From contig JAHAYX010000017.1 in the NCBI GenBank assembly GCA_018384365.1, forward strand, positions 96,004 to 160,003: 64,000 bases of DNA. The letters run 5' to 3'. This document shows positions 31,429-40,032 of this stretch, in pieces. Every line of letters starts with the position of its first letter. Positions within the stretch are counted from its first letter, which is position 1. The stretch is from Clostridiaceae bacterium. Its GTDB lineage: Bacteria; Bacillota; Clostridia; Oscillospirales; QAMX01. The translations under genes and the position numbers were made by a program. The notes beneath the pieces were generated by a model. The model was given only the letters and a program-made list of their open reading frames with translations, searched no databases and was not told where the DNA came from.

Positions 31429-34026
31429 TTAGTACTGGAGCTCGCCGCCGTTTTCAGCTACATACGCTGCCCACTCGGCATCGTTGTAGTTGTACTTCAG
31501 ATACTGGATACCGCCGCGGCCGCAGATCGGGTTGTACTCCTCGACCACGTAGTAAACCTGCTGAGACAGAAGCGCAGCGCTGGCGTTCTGCATCATCGGG
31601 ATGTAGTCATAGGTCTGCAGGATCTCGCCTTCGATGGCAGCCAGGATGGTCAGACGGGTTTCGATATCGGCAATGCCATCGCCGAAGCAGTATTCCTTAT
31701 CGTTCACGGTCACGGTGGCGCCGTTGAGCGCATCGGACCACTGACGCAGGTTCATGGTGATCTCTTCACCGTTGATGGTGAGGGTCAGGTTGACGGTCTC
31801 AGCATTGAACCAGGTGGCGTCATACTGATAGTCGGGGTTGACATACAGGTCGGAAAGGCCGAACGGATCCAGAACGGAGCCGGACCAGCCAGCCAGAACA
31901 GTGTCAGCAAGGCCGGACTTGATTTTGTTGGACCAGTCGTTGCCGTACGGAGCAGACTTCACGAAGACGATCTTGCCGTCAAACGGAGTGCCGACAGTAA
32001 CTTCAGCAACCTTCGCATTGAGGTAGTCGAGGGTCTTGGTCATAAAGTCGGAATCGGCGGACAGGGCATATTCGATCTGGATGGTCTGATCGCTGATGCC
32101 GTCGCCGTCGTTATCGGTGATGAAGCCGGCATCAAGAGACTCCTGGAAAGCCTGCGCAAAGAGTTCCTTTGCAGTCTCAGGATCGTAACCGGTGATGGAA
32201 TCAACGGCCTCGTCCAGAGAATCATACTGGGAAACATCCACATTGTAGAAGTCACACAGGACCTGCTTGGCCTGATCGGTGTCACGATACATGGAACCGG
32301 TGTCTACGTCATAAACGTAGGAGCTGCCGATGATGCCGTAAGCGCCGGAACGGGCCGGGGAGATGGTGGCGCAGAACAGTTCCTTATCATAGGTAACTGC
32401 CATGGCCTGCTTAAAGGTCTTCAGGGTCAGGGTCTCGAGGTCGTATGCAGCCTGATCGAAGTCAGCAGCAGCCTCACGGCTCTGGATCGCATCCTTATAA
32501 CCATTGAGGATCAGGAAGAAGATGGTTTCTGCCGGAGTGAAGTAAATGTAATCGCTGTTACGATAGGTGGCGAAGTCCTCAGCCTGCAGGCCGTAGCCCA
32601 TCAGTTCGCCCTTCAGGAACATCAGCTTGCAGGTGGCAGCCTCAGCAACAACCTCGCATTCGATGATGTCGGTCTGATACATATCATAGGTCTGGCCATC
32701 GGTCGGGTCGACATACTGGTGGTTGCCGTCCGTCCAGCCATACCAGTTCTCGTTCTTCTCGAACTTCATGAACTTATCGGTCTGGTACTCGGTCATCTTG
32801 TACGGACCATAGCTCATCGTGGTCTCAACGCTGGTGTTGTAGGTGCTGGTCCAAACGCCGTTGGACTCGGAGAGGCATGCCTCGTAGTACGGCTCGTAAA
32901 CGATCCAGTTGCTGGTCAGGGAGTACAGGAGGTTGAAGCCGGCGAGGGACTTACCAAGGACCATGGTGATCTGGTAATCGCCGCTCTTGTAAAGACCAAC
33001 AGTGCCTTCGTACTCAACAACCGGGTAATCGGTGCCGATGACGAAGTAGTTCGGCAGATCCGCTTCGGTCTCGCCCCAGGCTTCGTTGCCGCAGGTAACC
33101 GGAGTGAAGAGAGCAAGGGTCTCGTCGTTCATGCGGACAACGCCCTTGGAATCCATCATGCCAACCAGGGTCTCCCAGTTCGTCACATCAAAGTAAGCAT
33201 CGCCGTAAGAATCCACATAGTCCTGCAGCGTGTCGCCGCCGGTCCAGTCGAGTGCAACTGCGAGGCCAAGGCCGACAGCCTTGCCGTCAGCGGTGTAGTA
33301 ATAGCCGTCGTCGCCCTTCACGAGGTCTTCCACAGCGTAAGCGCCGAGGGAGTCAGCCCAGGCGGTCTGACCGCCGTTTGCATAAGCTTCCGCACCGGCG
33401 ATGCACAGCTGCTGTGCATAATAGTCGGCTGCACGGTAGTTCAGCAGGGACGGGTCAAGCAGGCGCTGCATGGAATAGACGTAAGTATCCGCATTGATCG
33501 GCGTACCGTCTTCCCAGGTAGCATTCGGGTTCAGGTCGATGGTGTAAGCATAGCCGGAGGTAGCGGATTCCGGAATATTGAACTCCGGATGCTCGGCCTT
33601 GACCTGCTCGGTAACATCAACAGGCTCGCTTGCAGCCATTTCCGGAACGACGACATAACCGGTGTAAGGATCCTTACCCTCAACCGGATGCAGCTCATCG
33701 TTGAAGATGATGTCATACAGACCAATGCGGATGCGGCCGGTATCGGACGGATATGCATCGTCGGAAGTCTGATAGGTGTGCGGATTCCAGTTGGTGGCCA
33801 TCGTGGTCACGGAATCCTGATACGTATAGGTGGCGGGACCAGCAGGCTCGGCAGTGTCGTCGGGCTGGTCATTGTTATCGGCGGGCTCATTGGTCTCATC
33901 TGTATTGTCAACAGCACCGTTATCTGTGACAGCGCCGTCGTTTGTATCGTCGGGAGTCTTGGAGCAGCCAACGAACATCGACATGACCATGACGATTGCC
34001 AATAACAAAGCAATTGTCTTCTTCAT
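31429..34026 (-). CDS. oppA: Oligopeptide-type ABC transporter substrate-binding lipoprotein (extended)
   Basis: An 865-aa extracellular lipoprotein of the SBP_bac_5 family; members are usually 500-600 aa. The signal peptide MKKTIALLLAIVMVMSMFVGC ends in a lipobox with C21, followed by an acidic Asp/Asn/Glu/Pro/Thr linker. Family-like parts include TNWNPHTYQTSDDAYP, ENWYGWTDGNHQYVDP and LKTFKQAMAVTYDKELFC. The extra length may have co-evolved with the extracellular part of OppC. ATG follows TTAAGGAGGTTTTCTGA. It leads the operon and has its own promoter and long leader. The substrate cannot be told. Confidence 0.93.
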   Translation of the reverse strand: MKKTIALLLAIVMVMSMFVGCSKTPDDTNDGAVTDNGAVDNTDETNEPADNNDQPDDTAEPAGPATYTYQDSVTTMATNWNPHTYQTSDDAYPSDTGRIRIGLYDIIFNDELHPVEGKDPYTGYVVVPEMAASEPVDVTEQVKAEHPEFNIPESATSGYAYTIDLNPNATWEDGTPINADTYVYSMQRLLDPSLLNYRAADYYAQQLCIAGAEAYANGGQTAWADSLGAYAVEDLVKGDDGYYYTADGKAVGLGLAVALDWTGGDTLQDYVDSYGDAYFDVTNWETLVGMMDSKGVVRMNDETLALFTPVTCGNEAWGETEADLPNYFVIGTDYPVVEYEGTVGLYKSGDYQITMVLGKSLAGFNLLYSLTSNWIVYEPYYEACLSESNGVWTSTYNTSVETTMSYGPYKMTEYQTDKFMKFEKNENWYGWTDGNHQYVDPTDGQTYDMYQTDIIECEVVAEAATCKLMFLKGELMGYGLQAEDFATYRNSDYIYFTPAETIFFLILNGYKDAIQSREAAADFDQAAYDLETLTLKTFKQAMAVTYDKELFCATISPARSGAYGIIGSSYVYDVDTGSMYRDTDQAKQVLCDFYNVDVSQYDSLDEAVDSITGYDPETAKELFAQAFQESLDAGFITDNDGDGISDQTIQIEYALSADSDFMTKTLDYLNAKVAEVTVGTPFDGKIVFVKSAPYGNDWSNKIKSGLADTVLAGWSGSVLDPFGLSDLYVNPDYQYDATWFNAETVNLTLTINGEEITMNLRQWSDALNGATVTVNDKEYCFGDGIADIETRLTILAAIEGEILQTYDYIPMMQNASAALLSQQVYYVVEEYNPICGRGGIQYLKYNYNDAEWAAYVAENGGELQY

Positions 34027-34049
34027 TCAGAAAACCTCCTTAATATTTC

Positions 34050-34264
34050 CTATGTCAACGATTCCGCAAAAGCGGATCGTCCATAGCAGTTTCACCGCGG
34101 AGGGCTTCCCTCCGCCGGGATGCGCCGGGGGTCCTTTCAAAACACGGTTTTCCGCCGGAGGACGCCGGAAAAGGAGCGCAGCGACCATCGTGCCTGTTGC
34201 ACAGGCACGATGAGGGGCCCCTCATCATCGGTTCCGCCATGGGACGGCGCGTGGATTGAAATTT
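34050..34264 (-). promoter_or_regulatory. long structured 5' leader of the opp operon
   Basis: About 238 nt separate the predicted transcription start from the SBP ATG. Hairpins include the palindrome GATGAGGGGCCCCTCATC, the overlapping CATCGTGCCTGT/ACAGGCACGATG, GCGGAGGG/CCCTCCGC, and GATCCGC/GCGGAATC near the ribosome site. The first two share bases, so they exclude each other. No known riboswitch class was recognised. Confidence 0.55.
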
Positions 34265-34270
34265 AATAAT

Positions 34271-34299
34271 ATTCTAACGTTTTTTCACCCGTGTGTCAA
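34271..34299 (-). promoter_or_regulatory. sigma-A promoter of the opp operon
   Basis: Minus strand TTGACA, 17 bp, TAGAAT. Confidence 0.85.
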
Positions 34300-34453
34300 T
34301 TTTAAAAACCGTCAATATCTCATAAATTTCAAATATTTCTGTCGTCATATTGACGAATTTGCAGTAAGGAATCTGGCTCTCCTTAAAAGATCGGCCAAAA
34401 CGCCCGGTTTTTTCCGCCGCAGGAACGTCCCGGTCCGGAAAACGGCGGGTTCC

Positions 34454-36157
34454 TTATGCAATCCCCGTCAGGTCAAAGCCGTCCAGCCAGCGGCTGGCCG
34501 CTTCGCAGACGCCGCGCAGGCACGCCTCGTCAAACGGGCTGTCCAGTCCGGCGTTTTTCAGCAGTTCCGTGAACACACGGCTACCGCCCTGCATCGTATA
34601 AGCCATATAGTGCTCCCAGGCGTCCTTGCGGTCGGCCTGAATCTTTGCCCAGAACTGCAAAGCAACGGTCTGCGCCAGGCAGTAATCAATATAATAGAAG
34701 GGCATCGAATAGATATGGTGCTGTCTCTGCCAGCCCTCGCCCTCGCTGTAAAACGGGATATCGCCGTCGAGCTTCATCCACGGCATATACACGCCGAGCA
34801 GCTCGTGCCAGACGGCATGGCGCTGCGCCGGGGTCATATCCGGCTTTTCAAAGACGATGTGCTGGAAATGGTCCACCATCGTGCCGTACGGGATGAAAGT
34901 GAGCGCGCCGGAGAGATGGCTGTAATAGAACTTGCGCGTATCCGCGCCGAAGAAGCCCTCCGCCCAGGGCCATGCAAAGAACTCCATGGACATGGAATGG
35001 ACCTCACAGGCCTCCATGCTGGGCCAGACATAGCTCGCCGGGATGCGGCTGCGGTTGCAGTAGGCTTCAAATGCGTGGCCGGCCTCGTGCGTGACAACCT
35101 CCACGTCGTGCTGGGTCCCATTGAAATTGGCGAAAATGAAGGGCACCTCATAGTCGCCCAGCGTGGTGCAGTAGCCGCCGCCGGCTTTGCCCTCGGTCGA
35201 AAGCACGTCCAGCAGTTCGCGGTCCAGCATCGTGCGGAAGAATTCGCTCGTTTCCGGCGAAAGCTCATCGTAGAACCGTCTGCCCTGCTCGAGAATCTCG
35301 TCCGGCGTGCCGCAGGGTCTCGGGTTGCCGGAGCGGAATTCCAGCGCGTTGTCTGCAAAGCTCATGGGATAGGATTTTCCAAGGCGTTCCGCCTGTGCGC
35401 GGTAAATCCTGTCGGCCACGGGCACCAGATATTTCACAACGGCCGCGCGGAATTTCTCCACGTCCGCCTTGGTATAGCAATTGCGGCCCATGCGGTAATA
35501 ACCGAGCGTGGTGTAGCCCTCATAGCCCAGTTTTTTCCCTATTTCATCGCGCAGATGCACCAGCTCGTCGTAAATGCCGTCCAGTTTTTCCTGGTTGTCC
35601 TTATACCACTGGCCCTCCGCACGCCATGCCGCGAGACGGCGCGCATCGTCCGGATCCGTCTTGAAGGGCGTGATCTGCGAAATGGTATAGGTTTTCCCCT
35701 CAAAGGGGATCTGCGCGGAAGCAAGCAGCTTTTCATATTCCTGCGTCAGGTCATTTTCGCGCTGCAGCTCCGGAATGATCTCCGGCGAGAAGGTTTTCAG
35801 CTCGATTTCCGCATTGCGGAACATCAGGTCGCCGTATTCCGCCGTGAAATCCGCGCGGAAGGGCGACTGCAGCATGGCCTGCGTCCAGGCCTGGTCATAT
35901 TCCGCCAGCTGCGGGCCGGCAGCGTTCCAGAAGCTGACCTCCCCGTCGTAAAACGCGTCGCGCGTGTCAATGGAATGACGGACGCTGGCAAGCGTGCCAA
36001 ACGTGCTGATGTGTTTGGAGAAGCGCTCCTTCTCCAGGAAGATCTCGCGTGCCGCCGGATAATCCACAGCGTTTTTCAGGCGTTCCGTCAGGTCCGCCAT
36101 CTGCCGTTTCATCGATTCCAGGTCGGGACGTTCATATGGCATTTCGGAAAATTTCAT
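34454..36157 (-). CDS. pepF: M3 family oligoendopeptidase (PepF-like)
   Basis: A 567-aa cytosolic zinc metallopeptidase, cutting short oligopeptides. The HEAGH motif (357-361) lies in DVEVVTHEAGHAFEAY, followed by the third ligand region ACEVHSMSMEFF. The N-terminal half is helical (LTERLKNAVDYPAAREIFLEKE). Start ATG behind GGAGGAATCACGAA; the tracked N-terminus is longer without support. It lies directly upstream of the opp operon on the same strand, fitting degradation of imported peptides. Confidence 0.95.
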   Translation of the reverse strand: MKFSEMPYERPDLESMKRQMADLTERLKNAVDYPAAREIFLEKERFSKHISTFGTLASVRHSIDTRDAFYDGEVSFWNAAGPQLAEYDQAWTQAMLQSPFRADFTAEYGDLMFRNAEIELKTFSPEIIPELQRENDLTQEYEKLLASAQIPFEGKTYTISQITPFKTDPDDARRLAAWRAEGQWYKDNQEKLDGIYDELVHLRDEIGKKLGYEGYTTLGYYRMGRNCYTKADVEKFRAAVVKYLVPVADRIYRAQAERLGKSYPMSFADNALEFRSGNPRPCGTPDEILEQGRRFYDELSPETSEFFRTMLDRELLDVLSTEGKAGGGYCTTLGDYEVPFIFANFNGTQHDVEVVTHEAGHAFEAYCNRSRIPASYVWPSMEACEVHSMSMEFFAWPWAEGFFGADTRKFYYSHLSGALTFIPYGTMVDHFQHIVFEKPDMTPAQRHAVWHELLGVYMPWMKLDGDIPFYSEGEGWQRQHHIYSMPFYYIDYCLAQTVALQFWAKIQADRKDAWEHYMAYTMQGGSRVFTELLKNAGLDSPFDEACLRGVCEAASRWLDGFDLTGIA

Positions 36158-36537
36158 TTCGTGATTCCTCCATTCACTCTCATTGACCCGCCTCCGCCCC
36201 GTTTCAGAAGAGACGGAGCGTACGGCAAACCGGGGTTCTGCCGCGCCGCCGGAATTCCAGGCAGCATCCAATTTTCTTTCAGTTTTACATTATAATACCT
36301 TTTGACATTTTTCGCAAGCAGTTTATACATTTTTCGTATATTTTTTCTGCCTCCTTCCGCAGGCGGTGTCAGCCGGATCACAGCGTGCGGCGCGCCGCGC
36401 CGAGACAATACCATCAAAAACCCCGCCGATTTCAACAACTACAAAACGTCAACCACAAAACGTGGTATGATGATTCACATCAAACACAATATAAAGTTTC
36501 CATTAAGAAACGAGAAAAACAGAAAGGAAGGGTTATC
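36158..36537. other. divergent intergenic region, pepF / DUF6514 gene
   Basis: A pepF promoter is clear (36289-36317). On the other side a TATGAT -10-like hexamer follows two direct copies of ACAAAACGT (36441, 36455) and the inverted repeat ACCAC-AAAAC-GTGGT. No gene is seen. Confidence 0.5.
36289..36317 (-). promoter_or_regulatory. sigma-A promoter of pepF
   Basis: Minus strand TTGCGA, 17 bp, TATAAT. Confidence 0.7.
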
Positions 36538-36771
36538 TTGATACAGTATCGGCCAGTAAAAGAAATTCATTATCATGAGGAGCTCGGGCAGTATACCACA
36601 TTTGGTATTTGCGCCTACCGCATCGGACCATCAGAAACAGAAGCTCTGGTTCGGGTTTCCGATGTATTTCTGAGTGCGCATGATGCCGAATGTTTTGCTG
36701 ACCGATGTAACCGCCTCGCGCTGGATCCGATCCATCTGATGGACGTCATCGCGGATACGCTGGGCGTGTAA
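36538..36771 (+). CDS. DUF6514 family protein
   Basis: A 77-aa small soluble protein. The layout TTFGICAYRI ... VRVSDVFLSAHDAECFADRCNRLALDPIHLMDVIADTLGV matches DUF6514: a YGI-like strand, a D-V/I-S segment, and a C-terminal helix-L-P-x-H-L-x-D-V. It is found in Clostridia and has unknown function. The start is TTG behind AAGGAAGG (7-nt spacing); the tracked ORF begins far upstream without a ribosome site. Confidence 0.7.
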   Translation: MIQYRPVKEIHYHEELGQYTTFGICAYRIGPSETEALVRVSDVFLSAHDAECFADRCNRLALDPIHLMDVIADTLGV

Positions 36772-36822
36772 GTCCGGTTATTCCGGCGCTGCATACACAG
36801 CGTGGATAGACCGGGGAAAAAT

Positions 36823-36871
36823 CAAACAGGAACCGCCGCGCAGCCTGCTGGTGCGCGGCGGTTCCTGTTTT
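36823..36871. terminator. bidirectional terminator, DUF6514 / tetR
   Basis: An 18-bp perfect stem, AAACAGGAACCGCCGCGC / GCGCGGCGGTTCCTGTTT, between convergent genes. Confidence 0.9.
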
Positions 36872-36935
36872 GCAGTCTCCAATGTGAGGTCAAAACTTCA
36901 TGGCTTTCTGCCGGCCGAAGCCGGACGCCAGAATC

Positions 36936-37517
36936 TCAGGCCAGATCAAACTCCCTGTCAATCGCGGAGGCGATCAGGCCAAAGTTATATTCATTATATT
37001 CGATCTCGCCGTCGTCAAACATCAAAGCAGCGCCATAGATCAGCGAGCGGACGACAAAGGTTTTGACCCTGCGGCGTTCCTCCGGCATTCCGGTTTCCTG
37101 GCAGTACTGGTCAATCAGACCCATCACGACCTCGCTCAGACCGGACTTCAGACGAACCTGTTCCGGCAGCATGGCCGGATCCTTCATCATGATAATGGAG
37201 CGGAAATGGGGGTTATCCATCAGAAAACGGATGTAGGCCAGGCTGATATCGATCAGCTGGCGGCGGACATCGCCGTCTGAGTCCTTCAGAATCTCCAGCT
37301 GGCGCTCGTGCCACCGGTCCTTGATATACAGGATGATGGCCGTCATCAGGTCTTCTTTATCCTTGAAATGCTTATACGGTGCGGCGCAGGAAACGCCGCA
37401 TTCCGCAGCGGTGCGCCGGATGGAAAAACCGCTTACGCCGTTTTCCTCGATCACCTTGATTCCCGCAAGTATCAGTTTTTCCCGCAAAGTTGTGGGTTTT
37501 TCCGGGTTTTCGCTCAT
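36936..37517 (-). CDS. TetR/AcrR family transcriptional regulator
   Basis: A 193-aa regulator. The N-terminal helix-turn-helix (residues 10-57) is GIKVIEENGVSGFSIRRTAAECGVSCAAPYKHFKDKEDLMTAI; the rest is the helical ligand-binding part. ATG follows GGAGGAACAGCCAGC, in the space right after the GGDEF gene (16 nt), so they are co-transcribed. Targets and ligand unknown; no nearby palindrome stands out as its operator. Confidence 0.93.
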   Translation of the reverse strand: MSENPEKPTTLREKLILAGIKVIEENGVSGFSIRRTAAECGVSCAAPYKHFKDKEDLMTAIILYIKDRWHERQLEILKDSDGDVRRQLIDISLAYIRFLMDNPHFRSIIMMKDPAMLPEQVRLKSGLSEVVMGLIDQYCQETGMPEERRRVKTFVVRSLIYGAALMFDDGEIEYNEYNFGLIASAIDREFDLA

Positions 37518-37533
37518 GCTGGCTGTTCCTCCG

Positions 37534-39375
37534 TTAAAAACCGGTTCCGGACGGTGTCCCGCCGGCCGGCGGCTGCAGATCCCCGCTGCTGAAGAAACGA
37601 TAGGCCGCAGCATTTTCCTTTTTCACCATGGACATGGCCGTATTCGCCGCCTGAGAGAGTGCCTCATACGTCGCGCCGTCATACGGGCTGAAGGCAATGC
37701 CGATGCTCGCCGTGACATGGAGGTTTTTGGCCAGTTCCTCGATCTTTTCCAGCAGTGCCTCCGCCTTCCGGGCAACAATGCCATACTCCTCCGCGCCGAC
37801 CATATAAATGGTGAACTCGTCGCCGCCGGTGCGGCCCACGATATCATCCCGTCGGAAGTTCTTTGCAACCGTACGGCTGATCCGGCGCAGCAGTTCGTCG
37901 CCCGCCTCCTTGCCGTACTGCTCGTTCACCGCCGAGAAGTTATTCAGGTCAACCACCAGCAGCGCACCGTTCTGGTTTTCGGCAATCAGGCGCTCTGTGC
38001 GCAGGCGCACGCCGTTGTAGTTCGGCATACCGGTCAGTTCATCGCGGTTGGCGGGGTTCGTCAGGCTAGCATCCAGGCTTTCCTGTCCGCTCAGACTGAC
38101 CAGCTCGCCCATCACGGCCAGCGTGCGGCGTCCGCCGCCGGACAGCAGCTTTGTGCGCAGCACAAAGGGTTCATACTGGCCGCTGCGGACACGGATGCGC
38201 AGGCGCAGATCGTCGATCGGAGCCTCTGCCGCATGGCGGATCGCACTGTGCAGGCTCTCGGTATCCTCCGGATGGACATGACGGAAGCTGCGCTTTTTCT
38301 TGCGCAGACTGAGCACGGTTCCGGTCAGGCTGGGAATCACACGGCGCACATTCGGCGTAAACACCGCTTCGCGCCTTGTCAGGTCATATTCAAAATAGAC
38401 ACGGTCGGTAAATTCCGACAGCGCCGCAAAACGTTCGCTGCGCAGTCTGCGTGTGCGGGCAGCCTCCCGGTAAAAGAGGACGGCCAGCAGGACCAGCACC
38501 ACGGCGAGCAATCCCGCCGCAAGTGCCGCGTAAGTCAGGATATGCGGCCGGACGCCGGCGGTATTCGCCGTCTCCGCGCTGTCTGCCAGCACGACAACGC
38601 TCCAGCCGTTCACACCGAGCGGCGCAAACGAGAGAGAACCGCCCTTCGTGACGGTGCTTCCGGTTTTGGCGTCCGCCAGCGCGGTTTTCAGCGTTCCGGC
38701 GGCGTTTTCCGGAAGGCGGGAGAGCAGATTATAGCCGTTTTCCTCCGTCCAGATGTGCTGGGTACGGCTGGCCGGCACAACCAGCCCCTCCTGGGTGACC
38801 AGCAGGACCGTATCCGTCAGACCGTCCGCCGCCGGCGGGAACAGACGCGCCGCATCGGAGATGCCGCAGACAACGCCCGCCAGGCTTCTGCCGCGGGAAA
38901 CGCCGCGGGCAGTGAACAGCGTATATTCCCAGTCAGAGCCGGGATAATGGATCAAAATTCCGACAAGATCCCCCGCCGCCAGCTTTTCTTCCAGCCGGCT
39001 GCGGCTTTCGCCCAGATATTCGCTGAGGCCGGTGAGCACATCCGGCGATTCATACGTGAAGGTCAGCGCACCGGTGCCAAACGGCGCAATTTCGCTTCCG
39101 TCCGGCTCCAGTTTCTCCTCCGCCGCATAGCTGGCCGCGGCGGACAGCGCATCCCGCACGTCCTCCAGCCGGGTTCTCGCGCCGAACGCCACCGCGTCGC
39201 GCAGGGAATCCAGATCCGAAGCCGTTATTTGAGAGGCTTCCTCCTGCATCGCGGAGAACTGGGTAAACAGCACCGCCGAAGCGGAAAACAGGAGCAGCGC
39301 CGCAAGGATAAAGGCTGCGGCTGCGCCATATTTGGTGAAAAAGCCGGGAGCCCGGCCCTTTTTATTTCTGCGCAT
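37534..39375 (-). CDS. Membrane diguanylate cyclase (GGDEF) with extracellular sensor domain
   Basis: A 613-aa protein. TM1 (about 17-38) and TM2 (about 275-298) enclose an extracellular domain of about 235 residues, in the Cache-like size range. A PAS-like segment (about 305-440, with FRHVHPEDTESLHSAI) and a GGDEF domain follow. The active site is GRTGGDEFTIYMVG (GGDEF 517-521), with DELTGMPNYNGV and VTASIGIAFSPYDGATYEAL. The intact motif predicts c-di-GMP synthesis. An RxxD inhibitory site is not obvious. Start ATG behind GAGGAGTTGGAACAA. Operon with the TetR gene. Confidence 0.93.
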   Translation of the reverse strand: MRRNKKGRAPGFFTKYGAAAAFILAALLLFSASAVLFTQFSAMQEEASQITASDLDSLRDAVAFGARTRLEDVRDALSAAASYAAEEKLEPDGSEIAPFGTGALTFTYESPDVLTGLSEYLGESRSRLEEKLAAGDLVGILIHYPGSDWEYTLFTARGVSRGRSLAGVVCGISDAARLFPPAADGLTDTVLLVTQEGLVVPASRTQHIWTEENGYNLLSRLPENAAGTLKTALADAKTGSTVTKGGSLSFAPLGVNGWSVVVLADSAETANTAGVRPHILTYAALAAGLLAVVLVLLAVLFYREAARTRRLRSERFAALSEFTDRVYFEYDLTRREAVFTPNVRRVIPSLTGTVLSLRKKKRSFRHVHPEDTESLHSAIRHAAEAPIDDLRLRIRVRSGQYEPFVLRTKLLSGGGRRTLAVMGELVSLSGQESLDASLTNPANRDELTGMPNYNGVRLRTERLIAENQNGALLVVDLNNFSAVNEQYGKEAGDELLRRISRTVAKNFRRDDIVGRTGGDEFTIYMVGAEEYGIVARKAEALLEKIEELAKNLHVTASIGIAFSPYDGATYEALSQAANTAMSMVKKENAAAYRFFSSGDLQPPAGGTPSGTGF

Positions 39376-39679
39376 TTGTTCCAACTCCTCATAGTGTTGA
39401 TTCCGCAATGGGAGAACGTGAGAAAAGCCGTGCGGCAGACGAAAACCGTCTTCGTGCGGCGCGCCGGAGAGGAAAAACCATGCTATACCGCAGGATTCTT
39501 TCCATACCGTTTTTTTCAGCATACCACAAGGTTTTCCGAAAATCAACAAAAAAACAGCCGTTTTACTGCTGTGCCCGTCATTTTTTCGGGTTTTCCTTCC
39601 GTATCAGGCCGCATATTCTCCCGGCGCAGGTAACATACTATCTCCGGCAAACACCAGGCACACCCGGAAAGGAGCAAGT
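39376..39679. other. divergent intergenic region, GGDEF operon / 54-aa ORF
   Basis: It contains the sigma-G-like promoter of the 54-aa ORF (39611-39640) and A+T-rich DNA near 39500-39600. No clear sigma-A promoter was found for the GGDEF operon. Confidence 0.45.
39611..39640 (+). promoter_or_regulatory. sigma-G-like promoter of the 54-aa ORF
   Basis: GCATA, 18-bp spacer, CATACTA: an exact match to GNATR-N18-CATACTA. Confidence 0.7.
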
Positions 39680-39844
39680 ATGACGGAACAAAAGAAAAAG
39701 GAGCAAAAAAAGCACGACCGTCCGACCGAGCTTGCGCAGTCCATTGCGCATATGAGCTCCGATGCGACGGATCCCCAGGGCAGCTGGACCGGACATCCCA
39801 CAGACGAATGGATCGTCCCCGTTCAGGATGCGGACGATTTGTAA
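39680..39844 (+). CDS. Small conserved-looking protein, predicted forespore-expressed (54 aa)
   Basis: Too short for the ORF track. ATG follows GGAAAGGAGCAAG. The product has a Lys/Glu/Gln-rich start (MTEQKKKEQKKHDRPTELAQS) and a distinctive end (DPQGSWTGHPTD ... PVQDADDL); no TM segment. The exact sigma-G-type promoter and its own terminator make it a strong candidate for a real forespore gene. It does not look like an alpha/beta SASP. Function unknown. Confidence 0.75.
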   Translation: MTEQKKKEQKKHDRPTELAQSIAHMSSDATDPQGSWTGHPTDEWIVPVQDADDL

Positions 39845-39853
39845 GACAAGCAG

Positions 39854-39880
39854 GGCCGCCGGGAATACCGGCGGCCTTTT
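39854..39880 (+). terminator. terminator of the 54-aa ORF
   Basis: GGCCGCCGG GAATA CCGGCGGCC TTTT. Confidence 0.85.
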
Positions 39881-39920
39881 CCTCTGCCGGAAAGCGTTAG
39901 AAAATCCAAAACTGCGGGAT

Positions 39921-39956
39921 ATCCTGCAAGAAATTTTGCAGGATCCCGGTTACAAT
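39921..39956 (+). promoter_or_regulatory. putative operator/promoter of the UroD-family gene
   Basis: Inverted repeat ATCCTGCAA/TTGCAGGAT (39921-39944) just ahead of a TACAAT hexamer (39951-39956); no good -35. Confidence 0.35.
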
Positions 39957-40032
39957 ACCGGGGTAAGCTGAGTCGTGTTCCCTGCGGAGAGAGCGGCTCA
40001 CGGCAAAACGGCAGACAGGAGTGTCTCTTCCT

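Noticed and set aside
31339-34005. 888-aa plus-strand ORF
   Set aside because: It is exactly antisense to the binding-protein gene; the repetitive Val/Ile/Gly composition is a reverse-complement shadow of high-G+C codons.
6670-36801. Shared GCTG-ATACACAGC motif at 6670 and near 36788
   Set aside because: The second copy lies downstream of DUF6514 inside the spacer to a terminator; two occurrences in 64 kb are not enough for a regulon claim.
39881-40032. Cobalamin riboswitch before the UroD-family methyltransferase
   Set aside because: The B12-box pattern could not be found; only an ATCCTGCAA inverted repeat is present.
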